Shown here piece by piece: positions 28,943 to 38,320 of a stretch of DNA of 64,000 nt. The notes under the pieces were generated by a model, which was given only the letters and a program-made list of their open reading frames with translations, searched no databases and was not told the origin of the DNA. The position numbers and the translations under genes are program-made. This DNA comes from Dictyobacter vulcani (GTDB taxonomy: Bacteria; Chloroflexota; Ktedonobacteria; Ktedonobacterales; Ktedonobacteraceae). The number at the start of each line of letters is the position of its first letter. Positions within the stretch are counted from its first letter, which is position 1. The stretch spans positions 2,728,001 to 2,792,000 of the forward strand of contig NZ_BKZW01000001.1 in the NCBI RefSeq assembly GCF_008974265.1, written 5' to 3'.

Positions 28943-29014
28943 GGGTGACTAGCTCAATGGTAGAGCAAGCGACTCTTAATCGCTAGGTTCAGGGTTCGAG
29001 TCCCTGGTCACCCA
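28943..29014 (+). tRNA. tRNA-Lys (anticodon CTT)
   Basis: A 72-base cloverleaf: acceptor GGGTGAC / GTCACCC, D-arm GCTC-AATGGTA-GAGC, anticodon stem AGCGA / TCGCT around loop CTCTTAA (anticodon CTT, decoding AAG), and T-arm CAGGG-TTCGAGT-CCCTG. The discriminator is A. The CCA end is not encoded. It is followed at once by a terminator. Confidence 0.97.
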
Positions 29015-29020
29015 CTCCAA

Positions 29021-29052
29021 AAGCTTCCTCGCAATGAGGAAGCTTTTTTTTT
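29021..29052 (+). terminator. rho-independent terminator after tRNA-Lys
   Basis: The stem AAGCTTCCTC / GAGGAAGCTT with a 5-base loop is followed by nine T. It ends the tRNA transcript. Confidence 0.95.
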
Positions 29053-29272
29053 AGCCGCTTTTCCTATCTTCTTGACACAGTTTGAAACGACACATACAAT
29101 AGGAAGACAGCTTTATATATTGTTTTGCAGCATTGTGGAATATGCGTCACAGGCTCGTTGAACTACTACTATATGGTCCTCTATTCATTTCTGATGATCC
29201 GGGATCAACTGAATACATGCGATGTAAGAAATCGCCTTCCCCACCCATTTCTCCGATGAAAATATCAAGCCA

Positions 29273-29414
29273 GCACGCTGTCAGGCTTCATGAGAAAGCT
29301 GAGCCCGCTACGCGGGCGGGAAAGGGGGCGGGAGGCCAGGGCACAGCCCTGGAACCCGGTCAGGGGATTGCAGCTCCTGCGCCCCTGGGTTTCTCATCAA
29401 CGTTGACAGAGCAC
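29273..29414. repeat. MITE-like dispersed GC-rich repeat, copy 2
   Basis: About 142 bp. The ends are inverted: left GCACGCTGTCAGGC with TTCATGAGAAA, right (reverse complement) GTGCTCTGTCAACG with TTGATGAGAAA. Inside are CCCGCTACGCGGGCGGG, CCAGGGCACAGCCCTGG and GTCAGGGGATTGCA, the family core. The single 23-bp unit is degenerate and not expanded. Confidence 0.82.
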
Positions 29415-29706
29415 GCGTGACTATGCTCCGGGCGTAGGTGTCGGGGAGTGGTGAGAGAAATACACACAAATTTAACAAAAAATTACAAAGCTTTAATTCG
29501 AAAGTTTAACGTACCTGTGGTAGTGTGTGAATAGAACCTGAACGTTGAGGGTGGCCTGTAAACCACTAAGAGCGATGAGGATGAAGAACGGGTGGAATTA
29601 TGAAGCGCAAGGTTGTGATCGAAGATGTGTCTATCAACGTCAGGCAAGGATGAAGTGTACGAAAAAGTACTCAGCCAAACACAGGCCGGAGCAGAAAAGG
29701 AAAGAC

Positions 29707-30528
29707 ATGTTAACAAGCAAACGCAATCAAGGGAATGTGGATCCTGAGAATGTTAGCCATGGTACCGCGATGCTAAAAAAACGCCGTAAGATGACGAGCG
29801 AGCAGGCGCAGTATGCTGGCAAACATGGTAAGGCAGATTTGCATATGCATAGTACTTATAGTGATGGCTGTGCAACCATCGAAGAAATTCTTGAGCATGT
29901 GCAAAATAATACTGACCTGGATGTGATTGCTATTACTGATCATGACGTCATCGAAGGTGCGCTCAGGGCTCGGGAAATCTGGTCCCAGGGATCTTATCGC
30001 TTTGATTTTGTGGTAGGTGAAGAGGTGACGACAACAGAAGGTCACCTGTTAGGCCTTTACCTGGAGAAGAAAATCCCCAGTGGTTTCAGCATGGAGCGCA
30101 GCATTGATATGATTCACGATCAGGGTGGATTGGCCGTCGTAGCGCATCCGCTTCACCGCTTCTTCCGTCATAGCTGCCAGCGTCCAGTCATGGATCGCAT
30201 TCATGCATCTAAGGATGTGTGGTTGGATGGTGTCGAGACCTGGAACGCCAGTTTCTGTGGCATTTATGCCAACTATATCGCCATGGGGACGAATCGCGAG
30301 GTCTATCGCCTGCCAGAGCTAGGGAACAGCGACGCCCATACGCTGAGTGCTATTGGAAGTGGTGTCACCTGGTTTGAAGGGAAATCCGCCCTGGAAGTCC
30401 GCGCTGCGGTTGAAAACGCAGCCAGCGCGCCCGGAGGCAAGATGTGGGATATGCAAGCCTACTATCACTGGGTACGTTATATCATGGACAAAGAGCAGCG
30501 CGAAGCCCGACGTCCAGCCATTGCCTGA
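29707..30528 (+). CDS. PHP-domain metal-dependent phosphoesterase
   Basis: A 273-residue protein of the PHP family (trpH/YciV-like). Metal-binding motifs are ADLHMHSTYSDG (about residues 41-52), AITDHDVIEG, a Glu in VGEEVTTTEGH, AHPLHRF and GNSDAHTL. Related enzymes cleave 3',5'-bisnucleotides or short RNA 5' ends; the substrate here is unknown. The start MLTSKRNQ has AAAGGAAAG just upstream. A longer frame from 29545 would add 54 residues with no family match and a weaker site. The first 35 residues are basic and probably flexible. A terminator follows. Confidence 0.87.
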   Translation: MLTSKRNQGNVDPENVSHGTAMLKKRRKMTSEQAQYAGKHGKADLHMHSTYSDGCATIEEILEHVQNNTDLDVIAITDHDVIEGALRAREIWSQGSYRFDFVVGEEVTTTEGHLLGLYLEKKIPSGFSMERSIDMIHDQGGLAVVAHPLHRFFRHSCQRPVMDRIHASKDVWLDGVETWNASFCGIYANYIAMGTNREVYRLPELGNSDAHTLSAIGSGVTWFEGKSALEVRAAVENAASAPGGKMWDMQAYYHWVRYIMDKEQREARRPAIA

Positions 30529-30545
30529 GTATATCAAGCTCTTAC

Positions 30546-30593
30546 AAAGCAATTGCATACGCTGCTCTTAATGCGTGCGCAATTGCTTTTTTT
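30546..30593 (+). terminator. rho-independent terminator after PHP gene
   Basis: AAAGCAATTGC pairs with GCAATTGCTTT, with an inner ACGC/GCGT pair, and is followed by a T-run (TTTTTTT). It lies about 18 bases after the stop. Confidence 0.88.
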
Positions 30594-31788
30594 GTAGGTG
30601 TGTAGTCATGTATGTAGGGGCCTGGAGATGTGAAGAGTGGGGAAGTGCTTTTAAGACAAGAAGGTTTCTGCACTAGAATACATGATGCTGGTCAATTATT
30701 GCAAATCTATAGTGACAAACTACTAGTCCCATCCGTCCTAAGTGTGGTACAATAGGAGTATGTTTAGCGGACATGTACAGCAAAGAGTCAGAGAATCAGT
30801 CGCATTGATGATACAGACACTGGCTCGGCTTGATGTGACTCTCAACATATTGACTGGCATCGGACTGTTGCCAAACATTGTAGTAGTCCTATTCATTGCC
30901 AGGAACATAGAGTTGTTAGAGTATTGCTTGTACTATTTGCAGACATAGCAGACATGTTCAAGGGAGCGTTGGCTTATAATCCTGACGCTGCCATCACCTT
31001 TGGCACAATTTTTAATTCGATGCCTGACTATTAAGCTGAGAGCATCATCCTGTTTGGGCTGCTTATATATGCGTTGCAGCATCCAGGCCTTCAAGATACA
31101 CTTTGGCCTGCTCCGCATGAGCAAATCTGGATGGTGGTTTTCATTTACCAGACCATTTTATTGGTTCTCTCATGGTCAGTGATACCAAAGCCTGTGCTAA
31201 TGGATTAGGAATTGAGTGTAAAACGGGTCTATGAGCTCGCCCTGAACGTGTCGTTGTACTGGCTATCAGACGTTTATCTTTTGCCCTGCCGGCGGTCCTA
31301 TTCAAGGTGATCGCTGAAAACGCATTATCGCTCTATTGGCGTGTGACACGTCGACCGCTAGAAATGCGCAATAAAGATAGTGTCGGCAAGCGGCCAGTAT
31401 GGACTAATCATCATGTGCCAACAGTGTTTATGACGAACGTGGTAAACGTTTCCGCTGTTCGTCCTGTACCCACCGGCGTTGCGCCGTTCGATGGTGGCGT
31501 GCAGCCAGAATTACAGACAAAACGGCATTGACAACGGCAAGACCGAACCGGGATTGTGTAGAAGTGCGCAGCGTGAAAAGACAGCCGAGGATAATGACGG
31601 GGCGGAATTGTGAAAATTCGCCAGGACAAAAAACTCTTGTTGTACCGCCCATGAGAAAAGTGCATCGGCCTCAAGTTGGTTAAAGGTTTGAATGAAAACA
31701 CATTGTTCGCTCCAACTGTCTTCAGTCGATAGTATTCTACGGAAGTAACCTGCGCTCCGGTTCGTCACGACTGAGACTGGAGATCTTA
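30594..31788. other. gene-poor region, about 1.2 kb
   Basis: No convincing full gene. A 62-codon frame MFSGHVQQRV at 30760-30948 has a TACAAT box and AGGAG directly before the ATG, but the spacing is too short and no family is seen. Around 31414-31690 a frame-broken stretch reads CSSCTHRRC and may be a decayed zinc-finger or transposase fragment. Confidence 0.4.
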
Positions 31789-34485
31789 GTGACAACGCAA
31801 CATGAACATCATGAACATAGCGACGTTGATGCTTCCGTCGTGGAGCATTCGTCTGCCTCCGAAAATGAAACAATGGCTGCCTCTGCCGCACCTGAAATTG
31901 ATAATACACCTGCTGAGACAAACATTCAGGCAGAATCCTCTTCGGAGGAGGTGGCAGATTCTGCTGATAAACAAGATGAAGCCGTAGCTGAAACAACCAG
32001 CACATCCGAGCAAGAGAGCGTGGCGGATGGACTGGCTTCTCCTGAACATGTAGAATCGACCGAAGTTCCCTTTGTGTCTCCATCAACTCAGGAGACAACA
32101 GACAACACGGATGATTCAGCGACCGTGGAGACTTCTGCTGTCCATGGGGAGCCGGAAGGTGTCCATGAGGAGCCGGAAGGTGAAATCCTGTCGGAGTCAG
32201 AAGCTGTTGCCCTGACGGATACTATCCCGGTTGAAATGTCGACCAATCCAGCTAATGAGTCCACCTCCAATGCGGAGCAGGGCGTCGAGCCTGTCACCCC
32301 TGTAACTGCAACCGAGGAAGGCCAGACCGAAAACGCAGAGTCAGTGGCGGAACAAAAAGAGGAAGTCACGGAAAATATTCCCGAGCCTCAGACCCCGGAG
32401 TTTGTAGCTGAACAGCCAGTTCAGTCCGAGCTTGAGGGAGCCCAACCGGTTCAGGAAACGTTGCCAGAAGCAGCCGCCGTCGAAGAAAAGACAGACGGGC
32501 AGGAACTTCCTATCGCTGATACCACCTTCCCCTATGTAGAAGGATCTGGACTTATTGATGCAGCCAAGGCTGAAGAAGTACGTCCATTCACAGATTTTAT
32601 CGCGGAATTCAGACAGGCTGAGGCAGCCCTTCAGGCCACACTGCGCGACTCTCAGGTTGAGGCCCTCTCCATTTTAAGTTCCGTTGCCTCTAACCTTGTG
32701 CAGGAAGATAATCAATCAGCACTGGTTGAATCTCCTGAACTCTCAACTGGTGAAGCTGACACTGCTGCTTCTCAGTCCGAACAACCTTTCGTAGCCGATC
32801 AAAAGTCAGAGGAGAAGTCAGAAGCAGTGAGAAGTGAAGAAGAGCCAAAACCTGTGACACGACCTGTTTCACCACTTTTGCGTCCAGCCTCACGGTTGCG
32901 TTTACCGCGCCATGGCTTTGGACGCCATGCACGCGAAGAGCAGCAGACCCCGGCAGCAGAAGAGACCACGACACCGGTTGCGAAGTCAGATGCGCCAGCA
33001 GAAGCAACTCCTGAGGCACCCGCCCCAAGGCCAGCGCGTCGCTACCGCTTTGATCGTCCAGCCGCCAGTACTGCCAGCAGTAACGTGCATACACCATCTC
33101 GTCCAGACGCGCTTTCACGTAGCACCTCGGCACCATCGCAGCCAAAAGCTGAAGAGAAGCCAGTTGTGAACAATCAGCGTGCGGAAGAGCAACCAGCGAA
33201 CGCGGTACAAACGCCTGAGCCTCAGACAACCAGCCATAAAAAGCATAATAATACCAATGGAAATAACAACGTAGCACAGGAAGCAGAGAGCACTCCGGTG
33301 ATCCACTCAACCGAGACGCATGGACGTCGCCGCCACAGCCAGAAAGAGCAGCCGGCCGCCGTCAATGAGCCCGTCGTGGAGACACCTGCACCTGTGCTGG
33401 AGCAGACTGCGAGCAGCAAAGAAGATGTTGCCCCGGAAGATCTGCCCCCATTGGAATATTCAGAGCTCCAAAAAGCGAGCTCACGTCGTCGCCGTCGCCA
33501 TCGCTCAGGATCGAGCAATACTGGCTCTCATACTACCCAGAGTAGTGCTCATGTGTCTGATGATGCCCATGTGCCCCCGGCACCGGCACCAATCGCAGCA
33601 CCTGCGCCTATGCCGGCACCGCCAGCGCGCACACCGGCAGCTGTTGATAACAGCGATAACAACCAATTGTATACAATCGTTTCTGGTTATACCGTGAACC
33701 AGATGAATCAAGGAAATGATGTGACCGGACCATTTATGGCGCCTGAGCCTTCTCCCGCACGTGGTAGTGTGATGTCACGCGATGGCCGCAACACACGTGC
33801 AGAAGCGCGCCCATCTTCTACCCCTTCTCTTTATCCGTCCACGCGTTCGGCAGACAATGGTTTTTCCGCCGCCGCGATGAATCAATTTGGTAATGTCGTT
33901 TCGCAGGCTTTGCAGACGCAGACTGATCGCATGGTTACTGAGTTCCGGCGTATCAGCCAGGCTCCAACCAACGTCTCAGTGACACTCCCACCTTTCCCCT
34001 CGACCGAGCGTGTAGGTGTGTTTGTCGACGTTGCCAACCTGCTGTATTCAGCCCGTACCCTGCGTATGGGAGTAGACTTTGGCAAACTGCTGGACTTCCT
34101 GCGCGGCAATCGCCGCCTGATCCGTGCGCATGCCTATTGTCCCACCAGCCCACAGGCTGGCGATGAGCAGATGTTCTTGCAGGCCGTAAAGGGTCTTGGC
34201 TATCGTATCACCACCAAGAACTATAAAACCTTCTCCAGTGGTGCCAAGAAAGCCGACCTGGACCTGGATCTCTGTATGGATGTCGTACGTCTGGTTGATG
34301 GTGGAGCCGTCGACTGTATCGTGCTTGTCAGTGGTGACAGTGACTTCATGCCAATGCTCGACTACTGCTCCGACCATGGTGTCCGCGTAGAAGTAGCCGC
34401 ATTTGACGAAGCTATGTCAGCCACCCTGCGCCAGAGCTGCGATCTCTTCATCAATCTTTCCATGCTGGAAGAGATCCGCGTCTGA
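31789..34485 (+). CDS. NYN/LabA-like (DUF88) RNase-fold protein with very long acidic N-terminus
   Basis: The 898-residue product ends in a NYN domain (about residues 745-895), a PIN-like nuclease fold. It has VFVDVANLLYSA (first catalytic Asp), KADLDLDLCMDV and VLVSGDSDFMPML with the conserved S-G-D-S-D, then a helical end. The preceding 740 residues are low-complexity. Residues 1-250 are Glu/Ser/Thr/Val-rich, followed by a Pro/Ala/Arg-rich part with basic islands such as RRRRRHR. This layout recalls RNase E-like scaffolds, which is analogy only. The start is GTG with CTGGAG upstream. A strong bidirectional terminator follows. Confidence 0.82.
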   Translation: MTTQHEHHEHSDVDASVVEHSSASENETMAASAAPEIDNTPAETNIQAESSSEEVADSADKQDEAVAETTSTSEQESVADGLASPEHVESTEVPFVSPSTQETTDNTDDSATVETSAVHGEPEGVHEEPEGEILSESEAVALTDTIPVEMSTNPANESTSNAEQGVEPVTPVTATEEGQTENAESVAEQKEEVTENIPEPQTPEFVAEQPVQSELEGAQPVQETLPEAAAVEEKTDGQELPIADTTFPYVEGSGLIDAAKAEEVRPFTDFIAEFRQAEAALQATLRDSQVEALSILSSVASNLVQEDNQSALVESPELSTGEADTAASQSEQPFVADQKSEEKSEAVRSEEEPKPVTRPVSPLLRPASRLRLPRHGFGRHAREEQQTPAAEETTTPVAKSDAPAEATPEAPAPRPARRYRFDRPAASTASSNVHTPSRPDALSRSTSAPSQPKAEEKPVVNNQRAEEQPANAVQTPEPQTTSHKKHNNTNGNNNVAQEAESTPVIHSTETHGRRRHSQKEQPAAVNEPVVETPAPVLEQTASSKEDVAPEDLPPLEYSELQKASSRRRRRHRSGSSNTGSHTTQSSAHVSDDAHVPPAPAPIAAPAPMPAPPARTPAAVDNSDNNQLYTIVSGYTVNQMNQGNDVTGPFMAPEPSPARGSVMSRDGRNTRAEARPSSTPSLYPSTRSADNGFSAAAMNQFGNVVSQALQTQTDRMVTEFRRISQAPTNVSVTLPPFPSTERVGVFVDVANLLYSARTLRMGVDFGKLLDFLRGNRRLIRAHAYCPTSPQAGDEQMFLQAVKGLGYRITTKNYKTFSSGAKKADLDLDLCMDVVRLVDGGAVDCIVLVSGDSDFMPMLDYCSDHGVRVEVAAFDEAMSATLRQSCDLFINLSMLEEIRV

Positions 34486-34512
34486 TCCATCGTCTAAAGA
34501 GCAAATTCGCAT

Positions 34513-34556
34513 AAAAATAGTGGGGATGCACATTGCATTCCCACTATTTTTATAAA
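34513..34556. terminator. bidirectional rho-independent terminator
   Basis: An 18-bp stem (AAAAATAGTGGGGATGCA with one G.T pair) has a 3-base loop, an A-run on the left and a T-run on the right. It therefore serves both the NYN gene (plus) and the M20 peptidase gene (minus). Confidence 0.88.
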
Positions 34557-34577
34557 TTTTTATAAAAAGAAAACCCT

Positions 34578-35786
34578 TTATTGTCCCGTTGAGCCAATTG
34601 AAGCGATCAAGCCTGCCAGCAACGCTGTACGCGGCGCGATACTATCCTTCTCCATATATTCATTAGGACTATGATCCAGGCCTCCCACAGGGCCCAGACC
34701 GTCGAGGGCAGGATAGCCAAAGCCAGAGGCATAGTTAGCATCTGAGATGCCACCAGTGGGCGCGTGACGGACCTCAAAGCCTAGCCCACGAGCAATTTCC
34801 TGGGCGCGCTGTGCCATATAGAGATTTTCAGGGGTGCACAGCATCGGCTCACGATCATCTGGATCAATCTCAAGCGTTAATGTCACATTTGGCACCAGTT
34901 TTTGTTGCATCATTTCATTCCAGCGTTGTTCGAGGGCGACCCGGTCCTCGGTCTTCGCAAAGCGGACATCGATGCAGGCCTCCGCGAAATCAGGAACAAC
35001 ATTCGTGGCAATACCGCCCTGGATGCGACCAGTATTAATGGTCAGTCCTTCGCGCCAGCCATTTAAGGACTGAAATTGAGCAATTTGATGTGATAATTCC
35101 AGGATCGCATTGGCGCCTTTTTCTGGCTCTACACCCGCATGGGCGGCATGACCGCTGGCCCGCAATTTATACCAGGCACCGCCTTTACGGGCACTAACCA
35201 GATCACCATTTTCGCGTGCCGCCTCTAATACCAGGGTTGCATGGCAACCAGTACAGACATGGCGGATGGTCTCTTTACTATGTCGATCACTGATTTCTTC
35301 ATCGGAGACACAGAGGAAACGAACTTCAGCAAAGTCATGATAATGAATACTTTGTAAGGCTTCCAGGGCGTAGATGCCAGAGAGAATACAGCCCTTCATA
35401 TCAATAACGCCAGGTCCATATATCATATCATCTTCAACGCGTACGGGACGTGCCGCCGCCGTACCCACGGGATAGACGGTATCCATATGCCCCAGCAGAA
35501 CCACTACACCCTTACCCGTGCCACGTAAAACACCATAGACATCGTTGCCCCATCGTTCATTTTCAAAGATCGTCACATCCATATCTAATCCGCGCATACG
35601 CCCCGCCAGATAGAGCGCCACCTCATCTACTCCGCTTTTGTGGGCTGTGCCAGAATCTATCGCACAGAGGTCAGTTAATTCATGGAGATAGCGTGTTAAA
35701 TGTTCCTGCACATAGATCGCCACCTGATGTGCAGGTGATTGTTCAGCCAGAGAAGTTTCTCCCGACACCAAAGATTGAGCACTCAT
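34578..35786 (-). CDS. M20-family metallopeptidase (carboxypeptidase G2-like)
   Basis: A 402-residue dinuclear zinc hydrolase. Motifs: LLGHMDTVYP (ligand His and Asp, about 97-106), GPGVIDMKGC (bridging Asp) and SDEEIS (catalytic Glu and ligand). A C-terminal His lies in GGLDHSPNEY. A dimerisation lid domain sits between. There is no signal peptide, so it is cytosolic. The closest shape is glutamate carboxypeptidase/ArgE-like; substrate unknown. The ATG has AGGAG 9 bases upstream. The leader contains an A/T-rich hairpin at 35821-35861. Confidence 0.9.
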   Translation of the reverse strand: MSAQSLVSGETSLAEQSPAHQVAIYVQEHLTRYLHELTDLCAIDSGTAHKSGVDEVALYLAGRMRGLDMDVTIFENERWGNDVYGVLRGTGKGVVVLLGHMDTVYPVGTAAARPVRVEDDMIYGPGVIDMKGCILSGIYALEALQSIHYHDFAEVRFLCVSDEEISDRHSKETIRHVCTGCHATLVLEAARENGDLVSARKGGAWYKLRASGHAAHAGVEPEKGANAILELSHQIAQFQSLNGWREGLTINTGRIQGGIATNVVPDFAEACIDVRFAKTEDRVALEQRWNEMMQQKLVPNVTLTLEIDPDDREPMLCTPENLYMAQRAQEIARGLGFEVRHAPTGGISDANYASGFGYPALDGLGPVGGLDHSPNEYMEKDSIAPRTALLAGLIASIGSTGQ

Positions 35787-35820
35787 AATAAACTCCTACT
35801 CATAATGACAGCTACAACTT

Positions 35821-35861
35821 TCAAAACTTTTCAACGCTTTCAAAATTTTTGAAAGTTTTGA
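35821..35861. promoter_or_regulatory. A/T-rich inverted repeat upstream of M20 gene
   Basis: TCAAAACTTTTC at 35821-35832 pairs with GAAAGTTTTGA at 35851-35861, and a second hairpin (CTTTCAAAA / TTTTGAAAG) is nested within. It lies 35 bases upstream of the M20 ATG, so it is an operator or leader candidate. Confidence 0.45.
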
Positions 35862-36573
35862 GCTCATTGGTGATAAACTGTGATCCCGGTCAGATTTGAT
35901 AGCCGCTTTTCATCGAATGCTGGCAAGTACTACCAACCGTATCCCATCCCTACATAACCCCTGGTCTGGCTTGGTTTTATGTGACTGGAATCATCCCGGT
36001 CACAGCTGTGAAGGTGAATCACCATCGATGTCACACGAGTGGAGAACAATTACTCTCATTCAGCGGAAAGAAGATTATGCTCCTGTACTAAAAGCCAAAG
36101 CCAAAGCCATACAACGTTGCTATACGCTATGTGTGGGTCTTCTTTTCCGGGCAACAATGAAAAAGTTGCACATAGCGTTACCTGAAAAAAAGAAAAAGCG
36201 GAACGCATCCTACGCTCCGCTTTGTAATAATACCTGGGCTCACTCTGCGAAACGCATCCCTTTAAGTAAAAGCTTAAGAAGCTCCAGCCAAAACTGGAGC
36301 TGAATAATATAAATAGCTATTACTTTGTATTCACGCTTCGAATTCATTGTTGTCCCAAAAAGTGTAATTTGTATAACGTAATGTATACTTACGTTATACT
36401 TTTATCATACATATGCTGTCAAGGAAATCAAAAGAACGTATGACTTTCTTCTCTCTCTTCAGAGGAGGTGTCAGGCGTCCTCAGCTCACGAGTTTTTCGA
36501 CCGCCAATCGAAAGTAGCTGTCCGGAATTCAGCCAGATCAAGCTGATTGTACGGCTATAATTGTTACTATCGG
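35862..36573. other. intergenic region with hairpins, no gene
   Basis: It contains three hairpins: ACGCTATGTG / CACATAGCGT (about 36126-36180), AAAGCGGA / TCCGCTTT (about 36197-36223) and AGCTCCAG / CTGGAGCT (36280-36301). A 135-codon frame here (35896-36303) has no ribosome site or family features and is not believed. Confidence 0.45.
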
Positions 36574-37062
36574 CTAATGGGATACCGGACCAAAGAAAAT
36601 TTTCCACCAATCTTGCCAGTGTCCCCGGGTTGATGTGGTATTTTTTGGAGGCTGAATTTTACCCTGACCCTTATTGTTGGCATCGATGATAACGACAGCC
36701 TGTTCGCCAGGACGAATATAGCCCAGTTGTTGACGAGCTTCATTTTCGATCACAGCTGGATCCTGATAATGTTGGGCATCGCGTTGTAGTTTGCTATGCT
36801 CGTTGCGCACCTGAGTCAGTATTTTTTGCTCCTGTTGCACTTCAGCCACCAGATGATTATTGGACCAGGCTTGAGCGAAGGTGCCGAGCAGAAGGGCTGC
36901 GCAAACAAATCCCGTCATCCACATAACTGTACGTGTAAAGAGTGATGTCTGGCGGGCTCGTGAACGGCCAAAAGTTTCTTCCATCCCGATCGCTGATGTT
37001 ACGTTGGCATTGCTGCCTTCAGGTCGAGAAGCAAATTGTGGTTTTCTAGGACGACTTTGCAC
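36574..37062 (-). CDS. septum formation initiator, FtsB/DivIC family
   Basis: A 162-residue bitopic division protein. About 45 basic/polar cytosolic residues precede one transmembrane helix (TVMWMTGFVCAALLLGTFAQ, about 45-64). A coiled coil (NNHLVAEVQQEQKILTQVRN and on, about 68-98) follows, then the family's conserved segment DPAVIENEARQQLGYIRPGE. The C-terminus ends in a Trp-rich stretch. FtsB/DivIC bridges FtsL and FtsQ in the divisome. I chose the GTG at 37062, which has AAAGGGGG four bases upstream. The TTG five codons earlier would place the ribosome site inside the gene. Confidence 0.85.
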   Translation of the reverse strand: MQSRPRKPQFASRPEGSNANVTSAIGMEETFGRSRARQTSLFTRTVMWMTGFVCAALLLGTFAQAWSNNHLVAEVQQEQKILTQVRNEHSKLQRDAQHYQDPAVIENEARQQLGYIRPGEQAVVIIDANNKGQGKIQPPKNTTSTRGHWQDWWKIFFGPVSH

Positions 37063-37231
37063 ATAACCCCCTTTCAAGTAATATACGTATTAGGCACTCT
37101 ATAAGTATCACTGGCCTCGTTTTGGCGTTAATCTGGCTAGGAGCTGTGTCTATCGGGATATATGCCCTCAATCGCAAAATTTTTTGAGTGCCGCAGGCGC
37201 GAAAATCCAGCGCGAAAGGTTTCGAGGTGAG

Positions 37232-37307
37232 TAAGTTTGAGCAATGCTATTAAGTTTGAGCAATGCTATTAAGTTTGAGCAATGCTATTAAGTTTGAGCA
37301 ATGCTAT
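37232..37307. repeat. four perfect 19-bp direct repeats
   Basis: Unit TAAGTTTGAGCAATGCTAT, four identical copies head to tail with no spacer, followed by TAAG. It lies 170 bases upstream of the FtsB-like start and downstream of the next minus-strand gene. It may be an operator array or a young minisatellite. Confidence 0.9.
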
Positions 37308-37410
37308 TAAGAAAGGGTGATGTTTTGAGGGAAGAAAGATAAAGTGAAGTTAGTGGTTGGTGTGTTGAGGTTAGGAGGTGAAAAATAAATGGGCGAAAAA
37401 TTTACAGGAT

Positions 37411-37457
37411 TAGAGAGACCGTTCTGGTCATTGAAGGACCACCAACGGGCTCTCTAG
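37411..37457 (-). terminator. imperfect hairpin after the 138-residue membrane protein gene
   Basis: Read on the minus strand, AGAGAG and CCCGTT pair with AACGG and TCTCTCT across an inner GGTC/GACC pair, followed by an A/T-rich stretch with TTTTT. It overlaps the gene's stop region. Confidence 0.45.
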
Positions 37458-37870
37458 TGGTGAATAGACAGTTCCAGCAATCCCATCATGTCAAAACCAA
37501 TCAATAAAAAGATTAAGGCCAGACAAGTGCAGACAAGATTGCGTAGCCAGATCGGCATCGAGACGCTGGTTTCATCGACCAGGGCGATGGGCTCAGTCGC
37601 AGGAGCCACAGTCAAAAATTCATCTGTTTCATAATTTACTGGAACACTGTTGAGGTTGCCATCACTCAGATGGTACCAGTTACGGTGTGAACCCGTAATG
37701 CGATCGGTCAGCGCTTCTTCAAAGGACGAATACAGGGTTTCCTCATCGACCGGCTGTGGGCTGGGCACTACCGCAACCATAGGTGCTGTGTCATAGTCGT
37801 TATCGACTATCGCAAAATCATAACATACGTCTAAATCCAGATCAGTTATTCTACAAATCGTTGCGTTCAT
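37454..37870 (-). CDS. C-tail-anchored small protein, unknown
   Basis: A 138-residue protein not recognised by family. The first 105 residues are acidic and polar, with EETLYSSFEEALTD and RNWYHLSDGNLNSV (possibly a short tail-interaction segment). One C-terminal transmembrane helix, LVCTCLALIFLLIGFDMMGL, sits at about 112-131. It would be a cytosolic domain anchored by its tail. The ATG has GGAGGTA about eight bases upstream. It is upstream of the FtsB-like gene on the same strand, but 390 bases and a repeat array separate them. Confidence 0.62.
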   Translation of the reverse strand: MNATICRITDLDLDVCYDFAIVDNDYDTAPMVAVVPSPQPVDEETLYSSFEEALTDRITGSHRNWYHLSDGNLNSVPVNYETDEFLTVAPATEPIALVDETSVSMPIWLRNLVCTCLALIFLLIGFDMMGLLELSIHH

Positions 37871-38320
37871 GACCTTACCTCCTTAATACTATATTCTCTA
37901 CACGATGAATTATAACGGAAGTTGGACAAATTTGCATAGGTCAAATGACCCGTATTTGAGCTCAATTAGTTGGGCTTTAAGGTAAATCTAATCAAGTTGC
38001 AAGCAGGAATTAATATTCGGAGAAGCCGCTTATGGCCTAAGCTGAAGTATATGTCTGTGTGGAGTAACTGTTTTCTTGTTTACTTAATATTGATTCTGGA
38101 TTATAGCTATACTGTGTTTTATGCCAGATAGAGTTTAAAAATCACGCTGATAGAGATTGTTGTTGGCTGGTATACTCGGGCAATAATGGTCTGTTGACAT
38201 GAGTACATATTTAGAAATGGTCATGTATAGAACCTGCTAGATCCGTGGGTATACTGAATTAACAAGTCGAAAATTTCATGCCTGTCGCTCGATAGGTATT
38301 GTTTATAAAGGAGTAAGCGG
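37871..38320. other. divergent intergenic region
   Basis: About 450 A/T-rich bases. A TTGACA is present at 38195-38200, but no -10 at the usual spacing. No gene is recognised. Confidence 0.35.

Noticed and set aside
29133..29420. 95-codon plus-strand frame
   Set aside because: It runs through repeat copy 2 and has no family match or ribosome site.
30760..30948. 62-codon frame with a TACAAT box and AGGAG
   Set aside because: The ribosome site directly touches the ATG and the product has no recognisable features; kept only as a low-support candidate in the intergenic entry.
31414..31690. Cys-rich frame (CSSCTHRRC) suggesting a zinc finger
   Set aside because: It lacks a start and would need a one-base change; likely decay or chance.
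35896..36303. 135-codon plus-strand frame
   Set aside because: Covers several hairpins, has odd composition and no ribosome site.
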